DNA of 64,000 nt from Coptis chinensis (Eukaryota; Streptophyta; Magnoliopsida; Ranunculales; Ranunculaceae), in assembly GCA_015680905.1 (NCBI GenBank), contig CM027382.1:1116001-1180000 (forward strand), written 5' to 3'. The position numbers and the translations under genes are program-made. The notes under the pieces are model-generated. The model was not told the origin of the DNA. It searched no databases and saw only the letters and a program-made list of their open reading frames with translations. Shown piece after piece: positions 11,447-23,309 of the stretch. Within the stretch, counting starts at the first letter, position 1; each line of letters starts with the position of its first letter.

Positions 11447-12070
11447 TGTGTGAGGGACTAATATACACAACCAATGTATATTATACATGTGTCCAACGTA
11501 AATAGAAATAACACACCGACCTCATGTCTTCGTCCTCCGAGCTCGCTTCATAAGCGACTCACCTCATATAGGTGATCTACTTCGGCTCATACTACGAGCA
11601 ACGACACCATCGCCCGATCTAAGATATTCGTCCTACGAGCTCGCTCCAGGGTGACACAGGTCCAACGGACGAGCTCACGCAGGACGCTTCATCTCATGAC
11701 ATCATCCCTTGTCCAGATGCAATCATTACCAGAGATATGCTTACACATCCCATCACCGCAATATACGAACCACTGCAACCACTCCCTATCATTATGGGAT
11801 TCCTACCAACACCAACCCTACACGCATCTCTAATCTCAGTCACATATCTGTACCCGTCGGTACACGTGTTGCGCAGATCTACATGCTCAACAATTATAAA
11901 TACCCCCAGACCCCCTACATGAACTACGTCAAACCTGATTCTTCTCTCCCCCCAGAATCGAGAGATAGATACGTAGGCAGTTTGCTTAACAACGAACTCG
12001 GTCTTTCCAATATTCAACCCCTTCTCCTCCTAATCTTGTATGTAAAGGAAAACTAAAACGCTCATTTACA
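11447..12070 (+). repeat. 3' LTR of the Tat-type gypsy fossil (unit A)
   Basis: A polypurine tract (ATGAGAGGGGG, about 11435-11445) is followed by TGTGTGAGGGACTAATATAC, the LTR start. The LTR ends near CTCATTTACA at 12070, giving about 624 bp. A TATA-like box, TATAAATA, lies at 11895. Related copies lie at 32697-33312 and about 52110-52742 as parts of units B and C. The exact ends are inferred from TG...CA and the polypurine tract, because no 5' LTR is present for comparison. Confidence 0.7.
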
Positions 12071-12672
12071 ATTATTATTAATACGGTCTAAGAATCCAAT
12101 TTGTTAATTTTATATATTTTTAATTTTTTATGGGTGGAGAACCAATATTTTTTCTCTCTTAGTTTGAAATTAGTCATTTCGGTCGAAATTGGTCATTTCG
12201 GTGAGAAAACTTAAAAATCATTAAAAAAAAATTGGTTTAAATTCGGTAATTAAATCGGATTGGTGAGAAAATTTTAAAATCATTAAAAAATAATTGGTTT
12301 CCACCAAACGGTACGGGCGATCACCGAGATGACCGATATTGAATATCATAATAAATTGCACATCAGGCCTACGTATAAGATGCTTCGTTATTTTGTATGT
12401 ACAATTACAATCTCACTTACCAAAACGTTTAGCACCCTCTGCAATTTGATGTAAAATTTACAAACTTTCGGCTACCAAAACTTGAGGCGACCACTTAACA
12501 CTTAAGGATGTCAATATGGCCCACAAGCCCACCGCCCGAGTGGCACATGAGCCAAGAAAGCCTTAAAAACTACCCACGGCCACAGTTTATTCGGTTGGTA
12601 AACTGTAAAAGCAAACAGAAAGTGAGTGGCAAGAAGCTAGGAATGAAGTGAGTTTAATCCTCAAAAGTCAAA
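12071..12672 (+). promoter_or_regulatory. Upstream region of PIF1 copy A, with Site II-type motifs
   Basis: This is non-coding DNA between the gypsy LTR and the PIF1 start codon. GGCCCA at 12518 and AGCCCA at 12526 form a pair of TGGGCY motifs on the minus strand (Site II elements). Such pairs are known from promoters of plant replication genes and nuclear genes for mitochondrial proteins, which fits a mitochondrial-type PIF1. Compared with unit B, this copy carries several short extra blocks at about 12150-12240 and 12385-12505. Promoter function is inferred from motif and position only. Confidence 0.45.
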
Positions 12673-14087
12673 ATGCTAAGACATGCTTCAAAAATCTTTA
12701 CTTTCCTTCACTTCAAACCCACCACCTCATTGTTTCGAACCTACTGCACCAATAAGAACACCACAGGTTACACACAACACTTAACAAGTCAACAGCAAGA
12801 AGCACTGAATGCAATATCAAATAAAAAGTCAGTTTTCATCACTGGGTCAGCAGGAACAGGTAAAACTTTCTTGGTTTCAATAGCTATAGACATTTTAAAG
12901 AATGATGTATACAAACCTGGTGAAGTGTTTGTTACTGCATCAACTGGTATTGCTGCTTGCGCTTTATATGGACAAACTTTACATTCATTTGCTGGTATAG
13001 GACTTGGGGTTGGTCATAAACATGATTTACTTGAAATGGTTGTTAGGAATTCTGATGCTTTTGAAAGATGGAAAAGTGTTAGAGCTTTAGTTATTGATGA
13101 TATAAGTATGATAAGTGGTGATCTTTTTGATAAACTTGACTACATTGCTAGAACTTTGAAGGGTCGTGTCCATAAACCTTGGGGTGGTATTCAGTTGATT
13201 GTTAGTGGTGATTTTTTCAACTTCCACCTATTATGGACGACCAATACCCCTTTGATAGGGAATTTGCTTTTGATGCTAAATGTTGGAATGCTACTTTTTA
13301 TTTGCAACTTGAACTTACTGCAATATTTCGACAATCGGAGCGGGAGTTTATAGATTTGCTTCAAGGGGTAAGGAGAGGGAGATTGAATGAAGAACATTTA
13401 AGAATTCTTCAACAATATTGCTGTAAAGAACCGGTGGATTCATCGGTGACTGTGCCATGTCTTTATCCGTTGAATAGGGATGTCAAGATAGTGAATGATG
13501 CTAGGTTAAGAAGTTTGAATGGGAAAATTTTGAAGTATACAGCAAGGGATACTGGAAAGAAGGCAAAGAACCTTTGGAAGTGGGAACACAGTAGGGGGAT
13601 CGCACCTAAGAAGTTGGAGTTAGGTATTGGTGCTAGGGTGATGTTGATTAAGAACATGGATGTGGGTGTTGGCCTCATGAAAGGTGCGACTGGTACCATT
13701 GTGGATTTCGTTGAGCAAACTGGAAAGAAGTCTCGGGGAGTATTTGCTAAATGTCTGTTGCCCAAGGTTCGATTTGACTCAGGATTGGTGCATATGATTG
13801 GGCCTGAAGAATGGCATGTTATGGAGGGAGAAAAAGTGCTTGCAACTCGAAAGCAGATTCCTCTTATACTGGCATGGGCTATTAGCGTTCACAAGTGCCA
13901 AGGAATGACTCTTGATTGCCTTCATACTGATCTTTCAAAAGCCTTCGATTATGGTATGGTTTATGTTGCTCTTTCTAGAGTTAGAAACTTACGAGGCCTT
14001 TATTTATCTGGTTTTGATTCCTCAAAGATCAAGGCGCACCCAAAAGTTTTGGTGTTCTACAACAATCAGTTTGGTTCAAAGCAGTAG
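12673..14087 (+). pseudogene. PIF1: PIF1-family DNA helicase, frameshifted copy (unit A)
   Basis: This is the same gene as the intact copy at 33843-35258, and I see no base difference in the coding sequence except one. A run of T residues at about 13212-13217 is one base shorter, which shifts the frame right after the VSGDF motif. The first part (12673 to about 13215) keeps the presequence, Walker A (GSAGTGKT) and Walker B. The second part (about 13216-14087) keeps the rest in another frame. With no other change, the frameshift is either very recent or a homopolymer sequencing error. Upstream and downstream sequence also matches unit B closely, up to the Helitron edge at 15380. Confidence 0.85.
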
Positions 14088-14894
14088 CAATTAGTAGTTG
14101 CCTATTCTTGTTATTATGAATTTATATTAGTGCATTTCTCCAATTTAAGTTTAAGCCTGATTGTTTGAAACAAAAATTTTCTCATCACAGCTTGAAAATG
14201 CACTATATCCATGGTTGAAACCTGTCATTCCAATTTTGGGTATTGTGTTTGATAGTGGTCAACAATTGGCATTTGATCAAGATGTCTCTTTTACTAATGT
14301 CCTAAGCTGCTCTCTTTGCGGCAACCATGATCCTTTTGTTTAATTATGGGTATGAGTGTTTTTATTTGTGTAATAATGGAACGAGTGTATTAACACTTTG
14401 AATGTGAACCTATTATACCACGTTGCATGTTCGGATCCGTGGATCAGGGTCTATTTGTTGGTAGATCTACCAATGTAATATCTTGTTTCGTGCTAGATTA
14501 CCAGTTTCTGGAAGAACACGTGCAAGGTATAAATTGTGTAATAAACTTTATATTTCTCCTTCAGATCAAGCAACACTAGTAGGATTCTTAGCAATCCCAT
14601 TATTGCATAAGCAATTAAGAAAAAATTTCAGATGATATTAATTAGTTGGCGTGTATAGGAAACCAGGCATTGAGTAGTAAGTTCATACTTCTATTACTCT
14701 CTAGCTAGTAAGGCGAGGTAAATAGTGTATCATCGTCCAAGAGCCATCATATGGACTTTGTGGAAGGAGACAAATGTTGTGATCTTTGCCTCTTAAGTTG
14801 GTTTTCTTTTTGAGTTACCTCCCCGTACATGCCACCTCAACCTGGGCATCTTAAACTCAGAATAGCTGCCAGTTATAAAATCAAAGCAAATGGT
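14088..14894 (+). other. 3' flank of PIF1 with a possible non-coding exon
   Basis: After the PIF1 stop codon there is a good acceptor-like tract (TTTCTCATCACAG at about 14177-14190), followed by an open stretch that ends at about 14343. It could be a 3' UTR intron or an alternative last exon, or chance. The remainder up to 14894 shows nothing I can name. Unit B has the same sequence at 35259-36065. Confidence 0.3.
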
Positions 14895-15317
14895 TTGGCT
14901 TAGGCTATGTTTTAAGGGATCACAATGGTATTTTTATTGCTGCAGGAACCGGTAAAGGCAGGGTCTGTTGGAGGCAGAATGCCAAGGAACTCTTAAAGGA
15001 CTCAAGTGGAGCAGGAACTTCAGCTCCTCAGTTGAAGTAGAGGTCGATGTGAAAGAAGTCAGCAACTTTTTGGGAAGAAAAGCATCAAATATATCATGGA
15101 CTTCAAGGAATATACTAGAAGATGCACGGCTAGATTTTGGCCTTTTTTACTTTATTTGTATTAAGTGGATCAGTAGATCTGCAAACCGTGTGTAGCACAT
15201 AAGCTTAGCCTCTAATGGCCACAATCTACCCCCACGTTCTGAGTGGCTTACACTGCCGCTTTGTTGGTTGATGGACGTCTTGGAGGAAGATAGAACTCAT
15301 GTAAATATAGTCTGTTG
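14895..15317 (+). pseudogene. RNase H-like (RVT_3 type) gene fragment
   Basis: This reads as an RNase H-like domain of the plant RVT_3 family. The start is YVLRDHNGIFIAAGTGK (14904-14955), then AEAECQGTLKGLKWSRN and VEVDVKEVSNFLG, then the conserved ending CIKWISRSANRV, followed by a tail (LASNGHNLPPRSEWLTL) typical of the family C-terminus. The halves lie in different frames, with a shift near 14960 and a stop near 15193, so it is not functional. Such domains occur both at the end of plant LINE ORF2 and in stand-alone genes. No RT domain is next to it, so its origin is open. It ends 62 bp before the Helitron terminus. Confidence 0.65.
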
Positions 15318-15379
15318 ATTATCAAAAAAAAACAATCTCCTTGTACATGCAAGGATGTTCAATGTATATTCTTTGTTTA

Positions 15380-15406
15380 CTAGGGTATGCCCGTGCCGTA
15401 CGGCAC
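15380..15406 (-). other. Helitron 3' terminus with hairpin (unit A)
   Basis: On the minus strand the end reads hairpin GTGCCGTACGGCAC, spacer GGGCATACC, then CTAG. A GC-rich hairpin about 10 nt before CTRR is the defining Helitron 3' signal. In unit B the same site lies at 36552-36578 with one base changed in the palindrome (GTGCCGTACGTCAC). Unit C lacks this end. Confidence 0.85.
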
Positions 15407-18400
15407 TGATAGAGTCGCCTGCGACGCTAACTTTGAAGAAATAGCCTAAACTTGAACACACCCCCCTCTCCCGTTTTGATTCTATTATCGCGGCTATTGT
15501 TCCATTTATGGTCAAGAATGATTATTAGGTTGAGAGCTTCGACATCACACTAACTTGAACCACCTAAGGGGTAATTTGGATAGAACCTCCCCATTATTTT
15601 TATGACTTTCCAATGTTTTGGATCATGTTAAAAGGCTGCAAAGACAATTCTCATTCAATAAATCCGGTAGTGATTTGCCAGATGTTCTAGACTCATTCAT
15701 CTAAATGGACTTAAACATAGAAGAACACCAATTAAACCAAATGAAATAAGAACAATATGAGAAACATATAAATAATCAGACTCCCACAAGTGGTTTGAAT
15801 GAGGACATCAAAACAGTACCAAAAGAGCACCCACAAAAGTCGCCAAGTACAAAAAAAAAGTAGCGAAAGTCTGGATAACATTGTTGACAATCATAACTCT
15901 TCCGAAACCCCATCCTCATTCGCCAATGTCAAGGTCATTATCATAAATCCCAAGCCTTAAGGAAACTTCATCGAAGAAGTATGTAATTATCTATTTTAAA
16001 TTAAGTTAAATAGAGTGAGTAGGAAATACTATATATAATGAAGGGAAGAAGAAATTGACAATTTAGAAGTGAAACAATGAGCGATTGTATTCACCTATAG
16101 ACTCTTTTAAGTTTTGGAACAAGCAAATATGTAGCCCCAAAACTCAAACAATTACAAACCTATGACGTGGTTTTATAGTAAAATTTTGGCAAACATCTCC
16201 TCTCGTATTTTTGACATTTCATAAATATAAACCTGTCATAACCTGAAAATCACAATCATATATTTCTCATTGGTTAATCCGGTTACTTAACCGTCTCGAC
16301 GGATAATGAGGCGATCAAATAATTGGCTTACAAAAATGAGAGCACTTCAACATTATGACTTATGCGCCAAAGTATTTGAATGTCCCGACTAATGCGGATC
16401 ATCAAAGCACCTCGTACAAAGTCATTACCCGAAAAAACACAAGTAAAATACATACATTCGAGTCCCATAACTATCAAAAGGTCTACACACCCTTAACAAA
16501 TGATATTTACAATGTATACATATACCATATTTCCTAAAGTTTCCATTGGGGTAGTTCCATAAACGACTTTTCGTAACAACACTAATAAATGAAAGAACAA
16601 ACAATAGCCACCGAAATGCTACCTGCACTAAAATACCTATAAAAGCGTGAGAACCAAATCAAAGCTCAAATCAATCAAAACTAATACTTTTCGACAAACC
16701 CAAAACCAAAAATAGAACCCTTAATAAATAAGCAAATAAATACCTATAACAACACGGAAGAAGCTCGGACTAAACCTTTACATAGAAGAAAACAAATAAT
16801 TCATCTCGGCTAAAGCGATTTTAAAAAGAATGAATCTTTACATGGAAAATCAAAGAGATTGAGTTATAAGAGAAGAGATGTTACTGTTTCACTTGACTTG
16901 AGAATCAACAGAGATCACTAAGTTATAGTGATTGGCCAAGGTCCCATCACCACGTTCACGGATGAAAAAATTAAACAACACAATAAGTAGAGAAAGACCG
17001 AGGGAAGGAAAAATGAAAAATGAAAAGGAAAATACACGAGAATCATCAGAGATCACTAAGTTTGAAGATATGAGAATTGAAATTTCCTCGTTCAGCCTAA
17101 ATACCATATAAAACAGACGTCACCATTTAGTAGGAATTGAAATAGATTTGTATAGAACTATATATTCAGGTGTTGTAAGATCAAAAAGAAGAAATTATGG
17201 GAAAAAAAACTAACCAAGGTTCGCAAAAAAGTTCTTCAACTTAATGCGACAAAATGTAATTACACACCAATTCGCAAAACCTACATAATTTGAGCGAAGC
17301 AAATTAACCAAGTAAGAGCAAATACAAATGTATCAATTTGATGACTATAAATTCAATGAGTAACTACTCAACACGTGACTATAAATGAAAAGAACTTTAC
17401 GGATTATAGTAAGACTTACGGGTAAACAAAGTTTGGGGTGTGACTTTCGAATTTGGAGGGAGGAGAATCTTGATTAAATGCGAAGAAGTGCACCTTGATA
17501 GTCGCGACATATAATTGACCGTGGCTGAAAACTTGGTCGCGAAGGTCAATCCCCACATACTTCACCGATTGTCCTTGTGACTTATTTATAGTCATTGCAT
17601 AAGCAACACGCCGCGAAGCTGTCATCCATCTCATATGAAAAGGAAAATCGAGAAGGCAGCGGTGACAAAGATATTCTTGGAATAAATGCATGATTGCCGC
17701 TTTTTCACCGATCAAAATTCTTTACGAAAGAAGCGTGAGGTCGACGGTGGACCACCATCAATCGGGTTCCATTGCATAATCCATCTTTGGGAGCAATATT
17801 TCGCAACAACATTATAGGACAACCAACTTTTAGGTTGAGGCGAAGCGGTGGTAGACCAATTTGGATCAAGTGAGTTTAGGTACTCATTTGGGTATTGATT
17901 AATATTGGTTTGGATTCGTTTGCATCCTCGTCGCCGGCTTGTTTTGCAGCTAGAAAGAGAGTACTTTCCCACAGGAACATATTTAAAGTCTTTGCATTAA
18001 TATCATTGACATCATCATTGCGTCGCGAGATAGAATTGTGCTTCAGTTAAATATTCGGTGTAACTGTGGTAGGTTGATTTAGGCGAGGATATGTAGTAGA
18101 AATGAGATCCACGAAGATTTGCACATCGATGAATTGTTGATGGTAGTTCAACTTTGTCGCTTGCTTAGGTCACTTCCTATCTAATTAAACAGAAAATAGT
18201 AATGAATATTAGTACGAATAAAAATAGTACAAAGAATGATGTAAATGAATATCAATATTAAGCAAAATAGTACAAAGAAAAATACACAGTTTGGTACCTC
18301 CATTAAGAAATTTGCGAACGCAATATTTGCAGAGTTTCCATTTTCCAATCGCATGTTTTGGGCAAGAGTTAGAACATGAATGTGACTCCAGAGGAAGGAA

Positions 18401-21400
18401 GACCGCAAGGAAGCACGCACAATCTGTTCTCGAACCCCTTTGGGTATAACTGGAAGGCATTGACGGAAGTCACCACCAAGTACAACTGTTAATCCACCAA
18501 AAGGTTTATTATTGTCGCGAGTATCCCGAAGTGTGCGATCAACTGCCTCCACACAAAACTTATTTTGCATTGGGACTTCATCCCAAATAATAAGTTTAGC
18601 TTCCTGAATAATTAGGCATGCATTGAATTCTTACTAAACCCACAAACAGAGGTATCAAGAATATCTAGTGGGATGAAAAGGTCGAGCGAAAGCGAGACGA
18701 CCGCCAACCAATAGTAATGAAGCTATTCGGATGAAGCGACCATAATAACAATATGCCCCCTCAAAGACGACCGTAGCGGCGATTGTGTTGTAAACAAAAA
18801 GTTTTGCATTCCTGCCGCTCCATTCAAAAGAAGAGTTTCCCTAGATTTTGGGAAACATAATCTATCATTGTTTGATATGAAAAGCGTTGCTCTGCATTTA
18901 GGAGAACCCATTTGCCATGTGCTTTTGCATTTTGAGGATCAAACTGAAATTGTCGCTGGTCCCATATGAGTCGGGTTTGCAACAACTAAGTTCCATCTTG
19001 TAGTTACAGAGGCAGTGGCATTAGAGGGAAATTAGCCGATTGATTTACGACTCTATCAAAATCTCATTTAAGAGAAATAAACCATAATCTTGCACTTCAA
19101 ATAGGGTAGGTTCGGAATGTTGAACATTGTGCGAAACTTATGTGGAAGGTCATCACATATATTTTCCCAAAAATCATTCCACAATGTTTGGGGTTGCAAA
19201 GGATTGCACTCTGCGAGAATAACACAAAATAGTCGGCGAAGATGATATCGGTCGCATGGTGAAGCTTCTGTAGACATTGCACCCATTTGTCATCTTCTAG
19301 AAGTCCACGTGCAACACATGCATCTTTAAAAGTTGGAAGGGAGGACCATTACCAATCCTTTTCGGATCATCAAATGATTGAGGTCCTTTTACAACGGTTA
19401 GAAGTAAGCGTAGGTAAAATCGCTCACCGGAATTAGGACTGGCGAAATACATTCTACCAATAGCAAATTTTCCCTCTCGTATCCTTCTTGTCCAAGTCTG
19501 AGATTGTTTGTTCCAGACATAGTATTCGGGGAACTCTTGATAAGTGAGGCTTCTTGCTCTTAAATCTGATGCACAACAATCAAAGAAGGCAATCAAAGTT
19601 GACTTTTGGTGCTCCGCCCTTGATAGTATATCATGTATTGGTTCATCAGCTTTATAAACTACGCGGTGCATTCCAGGGAGATGAAGCGCCAAGCGCACAA
19701 CTGTGGGAATCTCCTCATGTAGATGGAAACTTAATAATCTCCAAACTGCTTCCGGTGGGCCAATGTATCTCACATCCAAGTATTGTTGGATCTCATCCAA
19801 CTCATTCAACACTATTGTTGTCATGTCATGCCCTTTAAATATATACTTATGAATGTATTTAACACAACGGATCCCAGCACAAACTTCGACATTAATATGG
19901 CAGTTGAACATCTTAGAAAGATAAGGATTATAAGGAACAACATCCCTGTTATCAACTGTATGCCCCCTCACAATATATGATCTACCGTTGTCACGACGAC
20001 GGTAGATAGGATATCCATCTTTATCCATGGTGGTAGCATCTGCAAAAGTCCGGGGATAGTGATGCTTGCATCTACCATTTACCATGCACGGAGAGTTAGG
20101 ATTATTTAGTCCACATGGACCATGAACCATACATGTGAGGGACGGTGCGAAATAACTTCGGGTTCGGTTTTCGGATCGGGAAACTCTGCACATACAATGC
20201 GATAACCTTGAGGTAGGTATACGGATCTTGTCGAATGTCGAAGATATATAAGTGCATGCATATGGGGCAACCAGCGTTTTACGGAACTCAATGGGTAGAC
20301 ATGTGCAACGGCAGCAGTACCAAGCACACCTTTCTTTTTAATTTCCTTCATCAAGGCCCCCGGCTTTAGTTCAAAGACACGGCCCACGACCTCTGGTCGA
20401 TGAGTTGCGATTTGGTACTCGGACAATGCCACGAACAACTTCGTCCTAGAAGCGGATTTGCAGTCATTTGAGAAATATATCAGGATGCTTATTGTAGCGT
20501 GTGATGGCCATTGAATCTTGAAAAATTTGAACATGTGCCTAGGGCTGCCGACACAAGATCTTTGGTAAGACCACTTTCGTCTTCCAATCTGTTTCATCGA
20601 AAGCTTCAAACCGCAACATCGATGATACCTTGATAAAGTTCAGCCCGAAGCTTGTCTTGTTGTAACCTATAATATCTCATTTTGTTACGTTGATCCACGC
20701 CCATCCATCCACCAAAACTCTTGAAATAGTTTGTGCCCGCGTAAGATTGCAGAATATTCTCCAGGGCGTTCAAATATCCGATAAGAGTAGAAATCCATCT
20801 GTGTCAATCGGTCATTAGTATTTGAACGCCTCATATCAGGTGACCACCCAAGCTCTCCGTAAGGAAACATTAGCACATAATGCAAAGGCAAGTAAGCTGG
20901 ATGACATTCACTGATCTGCATGAATTCTTGCCCTCCTTTAAGATATATCACAATATCCCTCATATTATTACGCTCGCTGCCATCCCCAGGTAAAATGACA
21001 GCAATCTCATCTGCGGTTGGCAAGTTGTAACGACGTCTGTCTCTAGTAGCACTGTAATGCAAATAAGCAGGTACATTGAAGTTCTCACCATGTTGAAGAG
21101 AGGCAGATCTAAGAACATCGTATGCATGGCGAAAAGTAGCAGAGAAACAATTATACTGGAGCATAGTTGCATGAATTATCTTCAGAACATCTGTGTTCAA
21201 ATGGGGATTACGAAGTTGACGTATATCCAATGCAGCACTGGGATCATATATGTAAAGTTGAGAGTAAGTTGGCTGCCGCCCAGTGTCAGGAATTAGAGAT
21301 CCAGTTCTATGGCCTTGGCCCGACCATGTATAGTAAAAGGCCTTGGACCTCGTCCAGTAAAGACACGCTCATTTCCTCCAAGGCTTGTAAATGCGAAAGC

Positions 21401-21865
21401 TTGGTTGTATTGTCTCATGTACTTCCGAAATGACTTTGAGTTGCGATCATTTCCATCATATAAAGCTTTAAGGGCTGGAGGTAATGGCCGTAGTGGAGGC
21501 AATTTGACTTTCCCTTGCAAACAACAAGTCCCGAATCGAGGACGTGATAATGATGAATCTTTTAGTCGTTCATCCATCCAATGGAGTGCACTACAAAATG
21601 GACACTGAACATCCATTCTCCCCAATGAGTGTCTTCCTTGTTCAATCAGATGGTTAGAAACAATATTGTCAACTTCGTCTTCATCATCACTTATGTCAGC
21701 ATTATTAGCATAAATTGGACGGTCAAAACCATTATTGTGAACCTCCTCACAATATTGTGCAGGATCCCCAAATGGTTGTTGTCTACAAGAGAAATAATTG
21801 TATATATTTAGACAAAGGTGCCATTTTTTTGTTATTCCAATTTTAATAAGTGTGAAGAAGTATAC

Positions 21866-22149
21866 CGCGAATTTCGGTTAGTTGATGATGATGCAGAAGC
21901 TGCATTTGTCGAATGTGATATTGGATGGACAAAAGATGAGGTAGAAGACCTGCAGTTACGCGTACTGCGAAGAAACTTGTGATGTTAGGTAGGATCTTAT
22001 GGTAACCAAACCACAAAGAACCAAGAGAAAGATGTAATAAACCACGTACTAACCTTGCATTTTGGTGAGACGGTGTTGGTACAAAGTTCTCATTGGTTGA
22101 ATGTGGAATTGCATGAGGTAAGGATGAGGAAGCAGAAGAGATACATGTA
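21866..22149 (-). other. Helitron exons E5 and E6, a second duplicated exon pair
   Basis: E5 (22054-22149, 32 codons) and E6 (21866-21964, 33 codons) are both phase 2-2 and sit side by side. Both encode Ser-rich peptides with the same core: SSLPHAIPHSTN in E5 and SSFVHPISHSTN in E6, each preceded by a Thr and SSxSS-like residues and ending N-x-R at the splice. The same lengths are seen in unit C (56968-57063 and 56775-56873). Equal phase and a shared motif indicate duplication of one exon. Confidence 0.7.
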
Positions 22150-23050
22150 CTACAATGAAACTTGCACAAGTGAGTTATATATAGATTTTGATTAAGGAAA
22201 ACTACTAAGTGAAGTACTCACGTGTTGTTTTGAGCCGATGAATCAGCATGGGTACTTGATGTGACACGTTCTTCGGGGAGCGTAAATAGCCTTATGGGAT
22301 TAAGGAATGATAAAGATTTCCGAAGAGACTCTGAAGAAGAAAGACGTCGGTATGGTGTTGCATGAGGTGTAACTGGACTATTATGTGTTTGATGCTTGTC
22401 AGCTTGAAGTGGAGTTTGTGGAAGTGAATGAGAACCATTCAATGTTGAACCTTGTGCACCTTGGATGGTGAAGTTTGTCTTGCCAATTAGTTTAGTGCTC
22501 CTCTCTCTTCCCTTCGAGAGCGCTTATTTATCCTAGTATTCTATTTGTTATCTGCACCTAATTATAACTATAATCAACCGAATAGATTGGGAGAAAGAGG
22601 AATGCATGGATAATAGCAAAGATGGCAATTAGTATTAAAATTAGAAAACACGAAATGTAAAGATATGAAGAAAGTAGTGAAAGGTAATAAGTGATCGAAG
22701 ACTCAAAGGCAAATTATAAATGAATAGATGGATGACCACATGCAACACAATTGGTGGGTAAATATTATACATATAAGCAGGCATTAAATTGCAGTGAATT
22801 TACTACAATTATAGTATACAAAAACACCTTTTGGACAATGCATGAGCAATTATAGCATTACATTTTAATTAAAGCTCATCTTACATGAGAACCGGATGGC
22901 GGGAGATGAGATAGAGAAACACTATCTGATGGGCGCTGCACATTTATAAAGCAAAAGAAGAAATAAGACAATGCAATATACATAAGCAACAGTGTAGAAA
23001 AATAAATAAGGCAATGCAACTTAGCATAAGACAATGCAAGCAAGAAATAC

Positions 23051-23184
23051 CTGGAAGCCAAGAGGCGGTTGAAGATTGAGCCTATCTTGGGGGGCAACAA
23101 AGACATGTTTATTTTGGTTTGAAGGTTCCTTAAAGGAGTCTATAGAGGCGTTTTCCTTTGTCAAGAATTGGTTTGCGTAGGAAG
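23051..23184 (-). other. Helitron exon E2, paralogous to exon E1
   Basis: It encodes PILDKGKRPIDSFKEP...VFVAPQDRLNLQPPLGF between acceptor TATTTATAG and donor GTATTTC, in phase 0-0. In unit C the exon is exactly 132 bp (57923-58054), the same length as E1. Unit A shows two extra bases. Shared pattern with E1: P-I-(L)-DKGKRP-x-D-x2-K-x-P ... V-x-V-x-QD-x-L-x-LQPP. I know of no named domain with this motif. Confidence 0.75.
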
Positions 23185-23309
23185 CTATAAATATTTGAAA
23201 GAGAGTTCAAAAACATGATGTGAAACCAATAAGAGTGTTAATATAATTTGGGTAACTCAAAGTATGTTAATAGAAGTTATCAATAACATTATATTGTTGA
23301 TTGTAATAC

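Larger units (their letters stand above)
7960..12070 (+). mobile_element. Ty3/gypsy fossil, Tat lineage, 3' portion only
   Basis: Parts seen in order: the end of the RT-RNase H region (about 7980-8280), an additional RNase H domain of the Tat type (FVDGSSNPGG near 8296, then EAEYETLIMGL and VFSDSQLVVRQI at 8410-8520), integrase with core and C-terminal domains (about 9060-10013, including MDNGSQFKG and LAPTREGPYIVERIVDNGAY), a repeat-rich 3' region, a polypurine tract and a 3' LTR. The second RNase H plus a long repeat-filled 3' region points to the Tat clade. The 5' LTR, gag, protease and most of RT are absent, and the remainder has several breaks, so it is a dead fossil. Its age cannot be read from an LTR pair. 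It predates the segmental duplication, whose left edge lies inside it. Confidence 0.85.

Noticed and set aside
12673-14087. PIF1 as a gene captured by the Helitron
   Set aside because: The Helitron 3' terminus at 15380 excludes it, and the hairpin and CTAG lie between the gene and the element's coding part.
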